A DNA stretch of 41,868 nt from Lachnospiraceae bacterium (GCA_003447295.1 DLZQ01000033.1:1-41868); one strand, 5' to 3'. Shown: positions 15,795 through 25,466, counted from the first letter of the stretch. A program made the numbers and translations. The notes: generated by a model from the letters alone, not told the origin.

Positions 15795-17690
15795 TTATGA
15801 TTGTACCACAGGCTGCCGCTTCTGTGAAGCGAAAAAGGCTACAATCTCCTGTGCTGTGCGCTCATTCATTTCGGGAATTTCCATCAGTTCTTCCACCGTT
15901 GCCTGCCGGATCTCCTCTAAAGACTTGAAGTGCCGCATCAGGGCTTTTCGTCTGGCGGGGCCCACCCCGGGGATATCATCCAGTACAGATTTCACCTGGG
16001 TCTTACTGCGCAGGGATCTGTGATACTCAATGGCAAAGCGGTGAGCCTCGTCCTGGATTCTGGTGATCAGCTTGAACCCTTCCGAATGGGTGTCGATCGG
16101 AAGTTCGATATTATGATAATACAGACCTCTGGTACGGTGGTTGTCATCCTTGACCATACCGCAGACCGGAATGTCGATTCCCAGTTCTTCCAGTACGGAC
16201 AGCGCAATATTCACCTGTCCGCGGCCGCCGTCCATGAGGATCAGATCCGGGAACTTGGTAAAGCTGCCATACTCCTGATCCATCTCCTGTTCTTCCAGTT
16301 CTCTGCTCTCTTCCATGCCATGGCGGAACCGTCTCGTCAGTACTTCCCGCATGCAGGCATAGTCATCCGGACCGGAGACACTTTTGATCTTGAACTTACG
16401 GTAATCACTGCGTTTCGGTTTTCCTTTTTCATAGACCACCATGGAGCCTACATTTTCAAAACCGTTGATATTAGAGATATCATAGGCTTCCATCCGGGCA
16501 GTGCCGGTTAACGGCAGCTTTAACAGATCGGAGATCTCTTTCACCGCACCGATGGTTCGACCTTCCTCGCGTTTTAACTTTTCCCTGTCCTGGGACAATA
16601 TCAGCTTCGCGTTCTGCGCTGCCAGCTCCACCAGTTTTTCCTTGCTGCCGATCTTAGGCACCTTCAGGTAGACACGACTGCCTTTTCGCTCCGACAGCCA
16701 TTTCTCAATAAGTTCCGCATCATCGATCTCATATTGCAGCATCAGCTCTCTGGGGATAAATGGGGTTCCAGCATAGAACTGCTTTACAAAATCCTGTAAA
16801 ATCGCCGGTTTGTTATTTTCCGGCACATGTGTCATATAATAATGTTCCCTGCCGATCAGCTTGCCGTCCCGGACAAAAAATACCTGTACCACCGCTTCCG
16901 TCTCGTCCTGATACAGCGCCAGGATATCTTTATCTTCTCCGACGCCCTCGGTGATCTTCTGCTTCTGGGATACCTGTCGTACACTGGAGAGCAGATCACG
17001 GTATCTGGCGGCATCCTCAAATTCCATAGCCTCCGCTGCTTTGTTCATCTTCTCCTCCAGGTCTTTTAAGATCGGGCTGTAGTTGCCGTTCAAAAATTCC
17101 AGTGCACCTGCCACCTGCTGCCTGTATTCCTCTTTGCTGACATATCCCTGGCAGGGTGCCAGACACTGCTTGATATGATAATTCAGGCAGGGACGCTCGA
17201 TGCCGATATCTCTGGGCAGTACCCGGTTGCAGGTACGCAGCTGGTACAGCTTGTTCAGCAGTTCAATAGTATCTTTCACCGCAGCTGCGCTGGTATAGGG
17301 CCCGAAATACCTGGATTTATCCTTTTTCATGGTACGGGAAAACAGGATCCTGGGATAATCCTCCCCCACTGTCACCTTGATATAGGGATAGGTCTTGTCA
17401 TCCTTTAACAGCGTGTTATACTTCGGCGAATTCTCCTTGATCAGGTTATTCTCCAGCACCAGCGCTTCCAGTTCCGAATCCGTCACAATATATTCAAACC
17501 GGGCGATCAGTGACACCATCTGGTCGATGGCCGGTCCTCTGCCGATATTTTCCCGAAAATATGACCTTACACGGTTGTGCAGGTTAATGGCTTTCCCGAC
17601 ATATAAGATGACATCCTTGTCATCCCGCATGATATAGACTCCCGGCTTCTTGGGGAGCTTTTTTAATTCTTCTTCGAAATTAAATCCCAT
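15795..17690 (-). CDS. uvrC: Excinuclease ABC subunit UvrC
   Basis: Nuclease of nucleotide excision repair making the dual incisions at damaged DNA, 631 aa. The order is a GIY-YIG nuclease domain (about 13-92; [31 protein letters not shown]), a Cys-containing region ([17 protein letters not shown]), a UVR motif (about 200-235; [20 protein letters not shown]), the RNase H-like nuclease ([35 protein letters not shown]), and tandem helix-hairpin-helix motifs ([16 protein letters not shown]) at the end. Full-length. AGGAGAAGTC lies before the ATG. hprK follows and has its own promoter inside the uvrC 3' end. Confidence 0.96.
   Translation of the reverse strand: MGFNFEEELKKLPKKPGVYIMRDDKDVILYVGKAINLHNRVRSYFRENIGRGPAIDQMVSLIARFEYIVTDSELEALVLENNLIKENSPKYNTLLKDDKTYPYIKVTVGEDYPRILFSRTMKKDKSRYFGPYTSAAAVKDTIELLNKLYQLRTCNRVLPRDIGIERPCLNYHIKQCLAPCQGYVSKEEYRQQVAGALEFLNGNYSPILKDLEEKMNKAAEAMEFEDAARYRDLLSSVRQVSQKQKITEGVGEDKDILALYQDETEAVVQVFFVRDGKLIGREHYYMTHVPENNKPAILQDFVKQFYAGTPFIPRELMLQYEIDDAELIEKWLSERKGSRVYLKVPKIGSKEKLVELAAQNAKLILSQDREKLKREEGRTIGAVKEISDLLKLPLTGTARMEAYDISNINGFENVGSMVVYEKGKPKRSDYRKFKIKSVSGPDDYACMREVLTRRFRHGMEESRELEEQEMDQEYGSFTKFPDLILMDGGRGQVNIALSVLEELGIDIPVCGMVKDDNHRTRGLYYHNIELPIDTHSEGFKLITRIQDEAHRFAIEYHRSLRSKTQVKSVLDDIPGVGPARRKALMRHFKSLEEIRQATVEELMEIPEMNERTAQEIVAFFASQKRQPVVQS
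15800..15828 (-). promoter_or_regulatory. Candidate promoter of the hprK operon inside uvrC
   Basis: TTCACA (15828-15823) and TACAAT (15805-15800) on the minus strand have a 17-bp spacer, each one base from consensus. Placed over the last codons of uvrC, about 105 bp upstream of hprK. Confidence 0.5.
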
Positions 17691-17734
17691 GACTTCTCCT
17701 GTGGTCTATCACACTTTGTAACTATTATTATATA

Positions 17735-19186
17735 TCAATGATAATCAACGATTTCTTCCAGGCCGTAAAGATGTGTTTCATTCATCGCAGCACAGTCCAA
17801 AATCTTCTGTTCAAATCCGCTTTCTGAGAACAGTGCATAGTAAAACTTGGATGTTTCCTTCAAAGGTGTCAGTTTTGCCAGCGTATCAAGGTATTCAGAG
17901 TACGAAAAAGGTACCCCCTTGAATTTACACTCGCCAACCAGATACTCCCTGGCATCTTTGCCAATGCACAATAGGTCGATTTCTGTTTCCGCAGTCCGCA
18001 ATCCGTCAGACGCTTTTTCGTCGCGCACAGTCGTTTTGCCCATCCATCGTCCCATCTTGGAATAGCGGAAGGGTAACTCATTTTTCTTCTGCAGCATACG
18101 GACAAATTCCCGACAGACATCTTCAAAAGCAAAAGAAGCGAACTCATGAAGGGCAGGTTTTACAACATATTCGTAAACGCCATCCACATCACCATCTTCC
18201 AGTTGTGAATAGTTTGCAAAGCCAAAGGCATACCAGAAACGAAAGAAATTATCCGTCAGACGATAAGTACCCCGACCAGAATTCGCCTGTTCTTTGATTT
18301 TCGCATCCACAGAGAATTCGCGCTCTACAATTCCCAATTCCATCAAATTTTTCAGATAGACACTGGTCTTGGCAGTGTCTTCCAGCAATGACTTCTGGCT
18401 GATGTCGTTAAGTTTTGTATTGCCCAATGCAACGGCTTCAATAATAGAATTATAGATTGGGGTTTCCCGCAGTTCCTGATGGAGCAGGAACTCTACCTCG
18501 CTGTATAAGATACAACCTTTGGTCAGGATATTTCTTTTGATGTTTTCATCGACAGACAGTTTGGGATTCCACTGGCGTAAATAATGAGGAATGCCGCCAA
18601 GGACAGCATACGTAAGCACCTTATCACGATCAGAATACTCCGGGAAAAACTTTATGGCATCGTAGAAGCCCATCTCTTTCATCTTGTAAATACCGGTAGC
18701 TCTGCCGTAGAGAGGATTTTTCTCCGACAATAGTTCCTTTTCGATAAAACTCATTGCGCTGCCACAGAGAATGATCATTACATTGCTGTCACGCAGTTCT
18801 GCATCCCAAAGATTTTGTAATATGGATGGAATGCTTTTGTTTCCACGGCACATATAAGGGAACTCGTCTATTACTAACAGTTTTTTCTGATTGCCATAAG
18901 GCAGGTCAAGCACTGCACGGAACGCTTTTTCCCAATCTGCGAACTCAGAAATATAATTCTTAGCCGGAATGTTCTCTTTGAACATTCGACTGGAAAAATT
19001 GCGAAGCTGCACAAGGTCGGTAGTCTGTGTACACGAGAAAAAGACATGCGGCTTATCCTTACAGAACTCACGCAATGTTTCCGTTTTTCCCACGCGCCGC
19101 CTGCCATACAACACAATAAGCTGGCCTCGCTCCTCTGTATATTTATCCTGTAAGAATTTTAATTCAGCCTCTCTGCCGATGAACAT
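17735..19186 (-). CDS. AAA+ ATPase of the archaeal-type/DUF234 family
   Basis: Orphan P-loop ATPase of 483 aa. N-terminus MFIGREAELKFLQDKY, then Walker A YGRRRVGKTETL (28-37) and Walker B KLLVIDEFPYM. A winged-helix middle follows (FLLHQELRETPIYNSIIEAVALGNTKLNDISQKS), then the DUF234 segment (GTYRLTDNFFRFWYAFG). The C-terminus has a PD-(D/E)XK-like arrangement (TEIDLLCIGKDAREYLVGECKFKG). The family is common in archaea and gut Firmicutes but its function is unsettled. GGGAGG lies 8 nt before the ATG. A promoter overlapped by inverted repeats suggests autoregulation. Its DNA is more A+T-rich than uvrC next door. Confidence 0.85.
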   Translation of the reverse strand: MFIGREAELKFLQDKYTEERGQLIVLYGRRRVGKTETLREFCKDKPHVFFSCTQTTDLVQLRNFSSRMFKENIPAKNYISEFADWEKAFRAVLDLPYGNQKKLLVIDEFPYMCRGNKSIPSILQNLWDAELRDSNVMIILCGSAMSFIEKELLSEKNPLYGRATGIYKMKEMGFYDAIKFFPEYSDRDKVLTYAVLGGIPHYLRQWNPKLSVDENIKRNILTKGCILYSEVEFLLHQELRETPIYNSIIEAVALGNTKLNDISQKSLLEDTAKTSVYLKNLMELGIVEREFSVDAKIKEQANSGRGTYRLTDNFFRFWYAFGFANYSQLEDGDVDGVYEYVVKPALHEFASFAFEDVCREFVRMLQKKNELPFRYSKMGRWMGKTTVRDEKASDGLRTAETEIDLLCIGKDAREYLVGECKFKGVPFSYSEYLDTLAKLTPLKETSKFYYALFSESGFEQKILDCAAMNETHLYGLEEIVDYH

Positions 19187-19203
19187 TGATGCACCTCCCA
19201 GAT

Positions 19204-19242
19204 ATTACTAAATCTTGTTTTAGTAAATCATGATTTAGTAAT
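19204..19242. promoter_or_regulatory. Operator-like repeats at the ATPase transcription start
   Basis: Perfect inverted arms ATTACTAAAT (19204-19213) and ATTTAGTAAT (19233-19242), with a third related TTTAGTAAAT at 19219-19228 between them. They abut the -10 box and cover the predicted start of transcription. Confidence 0.55.
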
Positions 19243-19271
19243 ATTATATTCAAGAATGATAGAAAAATCAA
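19243..19271 (-). promoter_or_regulatory. Promoter of the DUF234 ATPase gene
   Basis: TTGATT (19271-19266) and perfect TATAAT (19248-19243) on the minus strand with a 17-bp spacer. Confidence 0.7.
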
Positions 19272-19312
19272 TAGCTTCTCAAGCAGGAGCTGAAAGACTT
19301 ATTTATAGATAT

Positions 19313-19348
19313 AAAAAAGCGGTATCCGCCAGCAACTGCAGACACCGC
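19313..19348 (-). terminator. Terminator of the maltodextrin operon
   Basis: Minus-strand stem GCGGTGTC/GGATACCGC around a loop of about 13 nt, followed by six T (19318-19313). Arms and loop are nearly identical to the terminator at 27017-27056. Confidence 0.8.
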
Positions 19349-19370
19349 AAAGGAAAGGTAATATATGGTA

Positions 19371-20210
19371 TCAGCCTTTTACACTTCCGCTTGTCAAACC
19401 TGCCACAAAAAACTTCTGGCAGCAGATAAACACAATAAGTATTGGTAAAAGACTAAATACTGACAATGCAAAAACGTAGCCCCACTGTGTAAATTGATGT
19501 TCTCCAAAAAATCCGGAGATTGCAATCGGCATGGTTCGCTTCAGGTTATCATTTAATACGGTATTCGCCCATGGGAATTCTTCCCATGCTGTTAAAAAGT
19601 TGAAAATTGATACAGAAGCAATTCCGGGTTTTGCAAGAGGAATAATGATTCGCCCAAAAACGGTAAAAACACTACCTCCATCCATATAAGTTGCTTCATC
19701 CAGTTCTCTCGGAATTCCTTCCACAAATCCCTTTATCATAAATGTAGAATAAGGAATTGTCCATGCTGTATAAAAAGGTACTAATCCTGAAAGAGTATTG
19801 ATTACATGTAATTTTACCGCCAGTTCATACTGTGGAACGATCAATGTCAGCCCGGGAACAATCATTGTTAAAACAATAAATCCAAACAAAAAATTCTTTC
19901 CCGGGAATTCAAAGCGTGCAATTACATATCCCAGTGCCGATGCAATAGCAGCTGCAATTAACACTGATGCCACAGATACACACATACTGTTTAAAAAATT
20001 GCGGTAAAATTTTCCCTGTCCTAAAACATATCTATAATTTTCTAAAGTCACTTCATCTAATGAAGGTAAAAATCGTGGCGGATATTCATACAATGCTCCA
20101 TTCGGTTTTAAAGAGGTACTAATCATATAAACCATGGGAAGCACAACAATAACCAATCCAACAATCAGGATCAAATGAAGAAATATCTGTGTCCAAGTTT
20201 TTCTTTTCAT
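19371..20210 (-). CDS. Maltodextrin-type ABC transporter permease (MalG/MdxG-like)
   Basis: Inner-membrane permease of a carbohydrate ABC importer, 279 aa with six predicted helices. The first is HLILIVGLVIVVLPMVYMISTSLKPNG. The cytoplasmic EAA loop that docks the ATPase is ELDEATYMDGGSVFTVFGRIIIPLAKPGI. The C-terminus ends LTSGSVKG, usual for MalG-type proteins. The ATG at 20210 has AGGTGG 8 nt upstream; an upstream GTG overlaps it. Last gene of the operon, 17 bp after the MalF-type permease, and closed by a terminator. Confidence 0.92.
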   Translation of the reverse strand: MKRKTWTQIFLHLILIVGLVIVVLPMVYMISTSLKPNGALYEYPPRFLPSLDEVTLENYRYVLGQGKFYRNFLNSMCVSVASVLIAAAIASALGYVIARFEFPGKNFLFGFIVLTMIVPGLTLIVPQYELAVKLHVINTLSGLVPFYTAWTIPYSTFMIKGFVEGIPRELDEATYMDGGSVFTVFGRIIIPLAKPGIASVSIFNFLTAWEEFPWANTVLNDNLKRTMPIAISGFFGEHQFTQWGYVFALSVFSLLPILIVFICCQKFFVAGLTSGSVKG

Positions 20211-20227
20211 ATGCGCACCCACCTATC

Positions 20228-21109
20228 TTATTGATCTTTTTGCTGCATAAGTTTAAACTGTACTACTGCAAGTAACGCAAGTACCACTGTTGTAATAAAT
20301 GATAAAGCTGCTGCATAGCCAAATTTTCCTGTACTAAATGCTTTGTGATACATCCAAGTCAAAATTACGTCTGTCTGATGTCCCGGTTCACCGCCTGTTA
20401 TCATCTTGACCGAAGTAAACACGTTAAATCCACCAATTGTCAGCATTACCAATGCAAATAAAATCGTTCCTTTAATACTGGGAATCGTAACATTCCACAT
20501 TTTCTCCCATGCTGTAGCTCCATCTATTGCCGCTGCTTCATAAAGATCTGTCGGTACTGTCTGTAATGCTGCCAGGAATACAACCATGTTCCATCCTATT
20601 CCCTTCCATATTCCCAACAACATAGCAACGGTCATGCCGCCCCATCTGGTATCCAGCCATCTTACATTTGCGCTGGTAATATGTACTACATTCATGAGGA
20701 AATAGTTCAGCAATCCTTCCGTATTGAACACATATTTAAAAATCAAGGAAGCTACTACCCATGACGTAATTACAGGCAGATAATACATCACACGATACCC
20801 TACTTTGAATCGCGTAATCTGGTTAAGCAAAAGCGCAACCAAAAAGCCCACCAGCATCTGCCCCGGTACGGTTACCAGCGTATATAACAACGAATTTATA
20901 AAAACAGTCCAAAAGTATTCATCTTGCAATACTTCTTTGTAATTTTCCATTCCAATAAAATTGTGACTCAGCATACTGCCAAAGTCCCACTCAAAAAAGC
21001 TCATGATAAACAATTTCAAAATAGGATAAATTGTAAAAACACCAAATACAAGTAATCCGGGTAAAAGTAATAGTCCAATCTGTATTTTGCTTTTCCGTGA
21101 TATCTTCAT
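20228..21109 (-). CDS. Maltodextrin-type ABC transporter permease (MalF/MdxF-like)
   Basis: Partner permease, 293 aa with six helices. N-terminal LLLPGLLVFGVFTIYPILKLFIMSFFEWDFG is the standard start of the MalF/UgpA family. The EAA loop is YEAAAIDGATAWEKMWNVTIPSIKGT. It lacks the large periplasmic loop of E. coli MalF, as is usual in Gram-positives. A hairpin lies between it and the upstream binding-protein gene. No ABC ATPase is encoded in the operon. Confidence 0.92.
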   Translation of the reverse strand: MKISRKSKIQIGLLLLPGLLVFGVFTIYPILKLFIMSFFEWDFGSMLSHNFIGMENYKEVLQDEYFWTVFINSLLYTLVTVPGQMLVGFLVALLLNQITRFKVGYRVMYYLPVITSWVVASLIFKYVFNTEGLLNYFLMNVVHITSANVRWLDTRWGGMTVAMLLGIWKGIGWNMVVFLAALQTVPTDLYEAAAIDGATAWEKMWNVTIPSIKGTILFALVMLTIGGFNVFTSVKMITGGEPGHQTDVILTWMYHKAFSTGKFGYAAALSFITTVVLALLAVVQFKLMQQKDQ

Positions 21110-21131
21110 AGAAATACCTCTTTTACAGTTC

Positions 21132-21157
21132 GGGACAGTACATAGTAGTACTGTCCC
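21132..21157. other. Intercistronic hairpin between binding protein and permease genes
   Basis: Perfect 10-bp stem GGGACAGTAC/GTACTGTCCC with a 6-nt loop and no U-run. Placed after the binding-protein stop codon, it fits an mRNA 3'-end stabiliser that raises binding-protein expression over the permeases. Confidence 0.6.
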
Positions 21158-21201
21158 AGACTGCTATTTGACTTTATACATATGGCAAGTTATAATAATT
21201 A

Positions 21202-22539
21202 TTATTCAGCAAGAAGTTCATCAAAGCGCTCTGCAAGCTTATCCATAGCTTCCTGTGCCGTCTTCTTTCCGTTCATTACATCCGTAACTGCTACAGATAA
21301 TTCACTATCCATTTCTGACCAGCATGCTACGGTAGGACGGGATTTGGCCGTTTTGATAGCTTCCAGGAACGGTGCATAATCTGCTGCTTTTACGGTATCA
21401 CTTTCCAGTGCTTCTTTGTTTACGGGAATCTGACCACATTTTGCCATTTCCTCTTCTGCAAATTCACTGGTCATAAACTTGATAAATTTCCAAGCAGCAT
21501 CTTTATTGGCACTGTTAAACATGGCGATATCTTCACCACCAAGAACAGATATGGAGCCAGCATCTCCGGCAGGCATTTCTGTGGTTGCATATTCAAAATC
21601 AGGATAAGATCCCTGCATTTCTGCAACTTTCCAAGGGCCTTCCAGGAGCATCATGTATCTTCCGGTTCCGAATCCATCTGTCATCGGAATGTCACCTGCA
21701 TTCCATCCGGTGATTGCACCTGCCTGATACAATTCAGCCAGTGTCTCAATTGCTTTTACAGTCTCAGGACTATTGATATATCCGGATGCTTTGGTCTCAT
21801 CTTCATTTGTAATGGAACCACCCATGCTCCAAATGAACGGGCAAAGATTCCAACCAGCCAATGCAGGTTCATCATATCCCCATACCTGCTGACCGTTTGC
21901 ATTGGTTCCTGCTAATTTCTTTGCTGCATCAATGAATTCATCCATTGTTTTAGGAGCTTCAATTCCTGCATCCTTAAATGCCTGCACATTATAGAAGAGA
22001 ATTTTTGTGTTTGTATTCAGTGCAAGTCCGTAAAAATGGCCATCCACTTTTGCAGTACTCATAGCACTTTCCAGCAAGCCGCCGGATACCTCATCAAAAT
22101 CAGGTATTTCCTCATCAAGTGCTGTCAGGATTCCCATTTTTTGGAATTCCGGTACCCATGCACTATCCAGTCTGGCTACATCAGGTAATGTATTGGACTG
22201 TGCACTGATCAGAATTTTCTGGTGCAGATCTGCCCACTCATGAGATACTGCGTTAACTTTGATTCCCGGATTTTCTTTTTCAAATTCCGGAATCAGTACA
22301 TTCATCAATGTTTCATTTTCTGCTGACTGTGCACTATAATGGTGCCAGAAATTAATTGTAACATCCTCCTGCGGTGCATTTTCTGTAGTTGCAGGAGCTT
22401 CCACCGTTGCTGATACCTGACTCTCTGAGCCAGTTTCAGATTCTACTGGTGATTCTCCACATCCTGTTAAGGCTGCCAGGCTCATTACGGTTGTGAGTAG
22501 AATTGCCAGTAATTTTTTGTTCTTTTTCACCTTCATCAT
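21202..22539 (-). CDS. Maltodextrin-type extracellular solute-binding lipoprotein
   Basis: ABC importer receptor of the family-1 binding proteins (MalE/MdxE-like), 445 aa. It has a lipoprotein signal peptide KKNKKLLAILLTTVMSLAALTGC with Cys27 as the lipidation site, then a Ser/Glu/Thr-rich linker. The mature domain starts VTINFWHHYSAQSAENETLMNVLIPEFEKENPGIKV. The motif SISVLGGEDIAMFNSANKDAAWKFIKFMTS is typical. The ATG at 22539 has AGGAGG 9 nt upstream; another in-frame ATG touches the ribosome binding site. Maltodextrin specificity is inferred from the GH13 neighbour. Confidence 0.92.
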   Translation of the reverse strand: MMKVKKNKKLLAILLTTVMSLAALTGCGESPVESETGSESQVSATVEAPATTENAPQEDVTINFWHHYSAQSAENETLMNVLIPEFEKENPGIKVNAVSHEWADLHQKILISAQSNTLPDVARLDSAWVPEFQKMGILTALDEEIPDFDEVSGGLLESAMSTAKVDGHFYGLALNTNTKILFYNVQAFKDAGIEAPKTMDEFIDAAKKLAGTNANGQQVWGYDEPALAGWNLCPFIWSMGGSITNEDETKASGYINSPETVKAIETLAELYQAGAITGWNAGDIPMTDGFGTGRYMMLLEGPWKVAEMQGSYPDFEYATTEMPAGDAGSISVLGGEDIAMFNSANKDAAWKFIKFMTSEFAEEEMAKCGQIPVNKEALESDTVKAADYAPFLEAIKTAKSRPTVACWSEMDSELSVAVTDVMNGKKTAQEAMDKLAERFDELLAE

Positions 22540-22552
22540 TGTAAACATCCTC

Positions 22553-24355
22553 CTATTGTTTTTTGCTCGAGTTCCTTGAACTCATTATGACTTTTACAGA
22601 ATACGGTTCCATTTGCAACGTAATTTTCCCCATGTATTCTGTTATGTCCCCATTTAAAAATTTCAGATCTCCGGTATCTTCCTCGACCAGCACTTCTCCC
22701 GAAAACAGGTCTGTAAAGATACCCTTTTCCAATACCGGACACGATATTTTCTGCATATCTGCTCCGACATGCAATACCACATAGCAGCTGCCCATGTCAT
22801 CCTTTCGGACAAATCCATATGTATCGCTCATTTCATCTGCAATAATACTTCTGAAACTTCCTGACTTGATGCAGCTATTATCTTTTCGCAACTGTATCAA
22901 TTTCCGATACCAGTCGTGCATATCTTGGTCTGCATTATCGCCCCATTCCATACACCTTCGACAATCCGGATCATTATCTCCCGTCATTCCTACTTCATCC
23001 CCATAGTAAATTGCGGGGGAACCTGGGAATAACATTTGAAATGCTGCTGCAAGCTTTAGCAGTTTTTTATTTTCATGGCACAAATATAAGAATCGCTCCG
23101 TATCATGACTATCAAGCAGATTGTACAAAAGATTGTCTGTTTCGTCTTTATAATAGGCTAGCATATGGTTCAGCCGACTATCCAGCTGCGTTACAGAAAT
23201 GGATTTTTCAGCTATATAATCTCGGATAGCATCCCGAAATACATAATTCATAACCGAATCCATCTGATTTCCCCGAAGCATTTTTCCTGCATACCCCCAA
23301 GTCTCGCCCAACAAAATCTTATCAGGGTATTTTTCTTTTATACGCATCCTTGCTTCTTCCCACACGGAAGGGTCTACCTCATCTGCAACATCCAGTCTCC
23401 AACCATCGATTTGAAAGTTGTCTATCCAGTAAAACATTACCTTTAAAATGAATTCCCTGACTTCCGGATTGGAAGTATCAAGTTTAGGCATCCATTTATA
23501 AGCTCCTACACACTCATAATTGTGATGGCTAGGTTCCACCGGATAATGATTGATATGAAACCATTTTACATAACGGGATTTTTCCTGTTTTTCCAGTACA
23601 TCCTGAAATGGTTTAAAATGCACTCCCGTATGGTTAAATACGCCGTCCAACACAATCCGGATTCCGTAACTGTGACACGTATCCACAAGTTCTCTGAATG
23701 TCTCTTCGGTTCCAAACTGGGAATCTATCTTAAAGTAATCTGTGGTTGCATACTTGTGATTAAAGTCTGCCTCAAATATAGGATTCAGGTAGATGCACTC
23801 TATTCCCAGTTCCTTCAGATAAGGAATCTTTTGAATGATTCCCTGCAGGTCTCCACCCATATGATGTTCTCTGTCAGGCAAAGTTCCCCATGGTTTACAT
23901 CCTTCCGGATCATTTCCACGATTGCCATTACAAAATCTCTCCGGAAATATCTGATAATAGATCACCCCTTTTGCCCACTCCGGGAAAGCAATGACATCCG
24001 TCCCATTGACATACAAATATTCAAAGAAACCAGACTTGGGAATTACCTGCTGCAATCCATTTGCCGTATAATACATCATATTTCCACTACTGTCCGTCAG
24101 TTCAAAATAATATTTTTGATAACGCGCAATCTGATGAAATATTATTTTTCCCTGAAAATAATCAAACAGTTCCTCTCTGTACTTACACTTTAATTCGCAT
24201 TTCTTTAGATTTTCCGGTTTTGTTCTGTCCCAATAAATCAGAACACATTTCGAAATATCCTTTTTTGCAACACGAATCTTGAATACCAGTTCATTTCTTT
24301 TTATCGGATATACATATTCTTCCGTATTGAAATGCTGTATTGCTTCTCTTTTCAC
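22553..24355 (-). CDS. GH13 alpha-glycosidase (neopullulanase/cyclomaltodextrinase type)
   Basis: Cytosolic amylase-family enzyme of 600 aa with no signal peptide, expected to hydrolyse imported maltodextrins, cyclodextrins or pullulan fragments. An N-terminal beta-sandwich (CBM34-like, residues 1 to about 130) precedes the barrel, which begins WAKGVIYYQIFPERFCNG. The four conserved regions are DGVFNH, DGWRLDVADEV (nucleophile Asp), ILLGETW (acid/base Glu) and LLDSHDTERF (transition-state Asp). GTG start overlaps the lacI-family stop (GTGA); the preceding AAGGAG is rather far, so translational coupling is likely. Confidence 0.92.
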   Translation of the reverse strand: MKREAIQHFNTEEYVYPIKRNELVFKIRVAKKDISKCVLIYWDRTKPENLKKCELKCKYREELFDYFQGKIIFHQIARYQKYYFELTDSSGNMMYYTANGLQQVIPKSGFFEYLYVNGTDVIAFPEWAKGVIYYQIFPERFCNGNRGNDPEGCKPWGTLPDREHHMGGDLQGIIQKIPYLKELGIECIYLNPIFEADFNHKYATTDYFKIDSQFGTEETFRELVDTCHSYGIRIVLDGVFNHTGVHFKPFQDVLEKQEKSRYVKWFHINHYPVEPSHHNYECVGAYKWMPKLDTSNPEVREFILKVMFYWIDNFQIDGWRLDVADEVDPSVWEEARMRIKEKYPDKILLGETWGYAGKMLRGNQMDSVMNYVFRDAIRDYIAEKSISVTQLDSRLNHMLAYYKDETDNLLYNLLDSHDTERFLYLCHENKKLLKLAAAFQMLFPGSPAIYYGDEVGMTGDNDPDCRRCMEWGDNADQDMHDWYRKLIQLRKDNSCIKSGSFRSIIADEMSDTYGFVRKDDMGSCYVVLHVGADMQKISCPVLEKGIFTDLFSGEVLVEEDTGDLKFLNGDITEYMGKITLQMEPYSVKVIMSSRNSSKKQ

Positions 24356-25383
24356 TTTTTCCGATTTTCTCCTTTCATTGTAGATTCTCTTTCAATAATT
24401 CTTGTCGGAAGTAGTACCTCCTTTCTGTCCTGATTCGGGTCTTGAATAATGGAAAATAATGTATTTGCTGCTTCTTCTCCCAACTTGTATGTATCGATAT
24501 CTACTACCGTGAGTGGCGGATCCATATATTCTGCCAATGGATAATTATCAAATGTAATAATTCCTATATTGTGTGGAACCTTCTTTTTTTCCTTTCTTAA
24601 AAATTTCAAGGTCTCATAAGCCACTACATTATTGGTGCATATGATACTGTCAATATCTGCACATTTATCGAATGCATTTTTTAATGCATCACCTATCTGA
24701 ATACTCTCCGTACCACATTCCACAATAAAATTCTCTGCTATATCTTTATTCATCAAAGCAATTGCAGACTGAAAACCTTGAATTCTCTTCCTTTCAAACA
24801 TGGTAATTCTATTTTCAACAAGTAAAATAGTCTTCTTATACCCTGCCTGATACAAATAGGTCACTGCATCTTCTGCACCTTGCTTATTATCCATATCGAT
24901 CCAGTGAATACCTTCCCGCACATTATCGGGCTCTCCCAAAACAATAAACGGAAAATGATTGTAAAGCAGAATCTCTATCAGTTCATCCGTTGCTGCGGAA
25001 ACAGGAAGTATGATACCATCTATTTTTTTCTCTAAAACCAGGTTCTTCACAGCTGTATTGTTTTCTTTGTCGGTATCACTGGTTATTAACAAATTAAAGC
25101 CTCTCTGCTGCGTTACAGCCTCTATTGCTGATACGCTTCGAATAAAAAATGCATTAGAAAAAGCATCACTGTTGCCGGCATCAATAACCAATCCTATCGT
25201 AAAAGTACTGCCATTTACCAGACTTCTTGCCAGACTATTCGGGTGATAATCCAGTTCCCTCATAGCATCCTTAATTTTCTGCTTCGTTTCCTCTGAAATA
25301 CTTGCTGTTCCGTTAATCACTCGTGATACTGTTGACGGATTTACTCCCACTTTTTTGGCTATGTCCTTAATCGTTGCTGGCAT
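24352..25383 (-). CDS. LacI-family transcriptional regulator (MalR-like)
   Basis: Sugar-responsive repressor, 343 aa. The N-terminal helix-turn-helix is ATIKDIAKKVGVNPSTVSRVINGTASISEETKQKI, followed by the hinge helix NSLARSLVNG and a periplasmic-binding-protein-like effector domain (FTIGLVIDAGNSDAFSNAFF, GIITFDNYPLAEYMDPPLTVVDID). It is the first gene of the operon with the glycosidase and the importer, and its own promoter carries two palindromic operators, so it should repress itself and the whole operon. The inducer is probably maltose or a maltodextrin (inferred from neighbours). GAGG precedes the ATG. Confidence 0.93.
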   Translation of the reverse strand: MPATIKDIAKKVGVNPSTVSRVINGTASISEETKQKIKDAMRELDYHPNSLARSLVNGSTFTIGLVIDAGNSDAFSNAFFIRSVSAIEAVTQQRGFNLLITSDTDKENNTAVKNLVLEKKIDGIILPVSAATDELIEILLYNHFPFIVLGEPDNVREGIHWIDMDNKQGAEDAVTYLYQAGYKKTILLVENRITMFERKRIQGFQSAIALMNKDIAENFIVECGTESIQIGDALKNAFDKCADIDSIICTNNVVAYETLKFLRKEKKKVPHNIGIITFDNYPLAEYMDPPLTVVDIDTYKLGEEAANTLFSIIQDPNQDRKEVLLPTRIIERESTMKGENRKK

Positions 25384-25418
25384 TTTATCCTCACCTGTTC
25401 TCTGTCAGTTGTCCTTTT

Positions 25419-25434
25419 GTGCAAACGTTTGCAC
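25419..25434. promoter_or_regulatory. LacI-family operator O2
   Basis: Perfect 16-bp palindrome GTGCAAACGTTTGCAC with the central CG typical of LacI/CcpA operators. It lies in the 5' leader, 36 bp before the repressor ATG. Confidence 0.85.
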
Positions 25435-25452
25435 TAGCTTCTAAAAAAATAA

Positions 25453-25466
25453 TGCAAACGTTTGCA
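25453..25466. promoter_or_regulatory. LacI-family operator O1
   Basis: Perfect palindrome TGCAAACGTTTGCA, identical in core to O2 and 33 bp from it centre to centre, about three helical turns. It lies just downstream of the predicted transcription start. Confidence 0.85.

Noticed and set aside
17716..17735. Another copy of the dispersed repeat upstream of uvrC
   Set aside because: GTAACTATT occurs, but neither the rest of the end nor a partner end follows.
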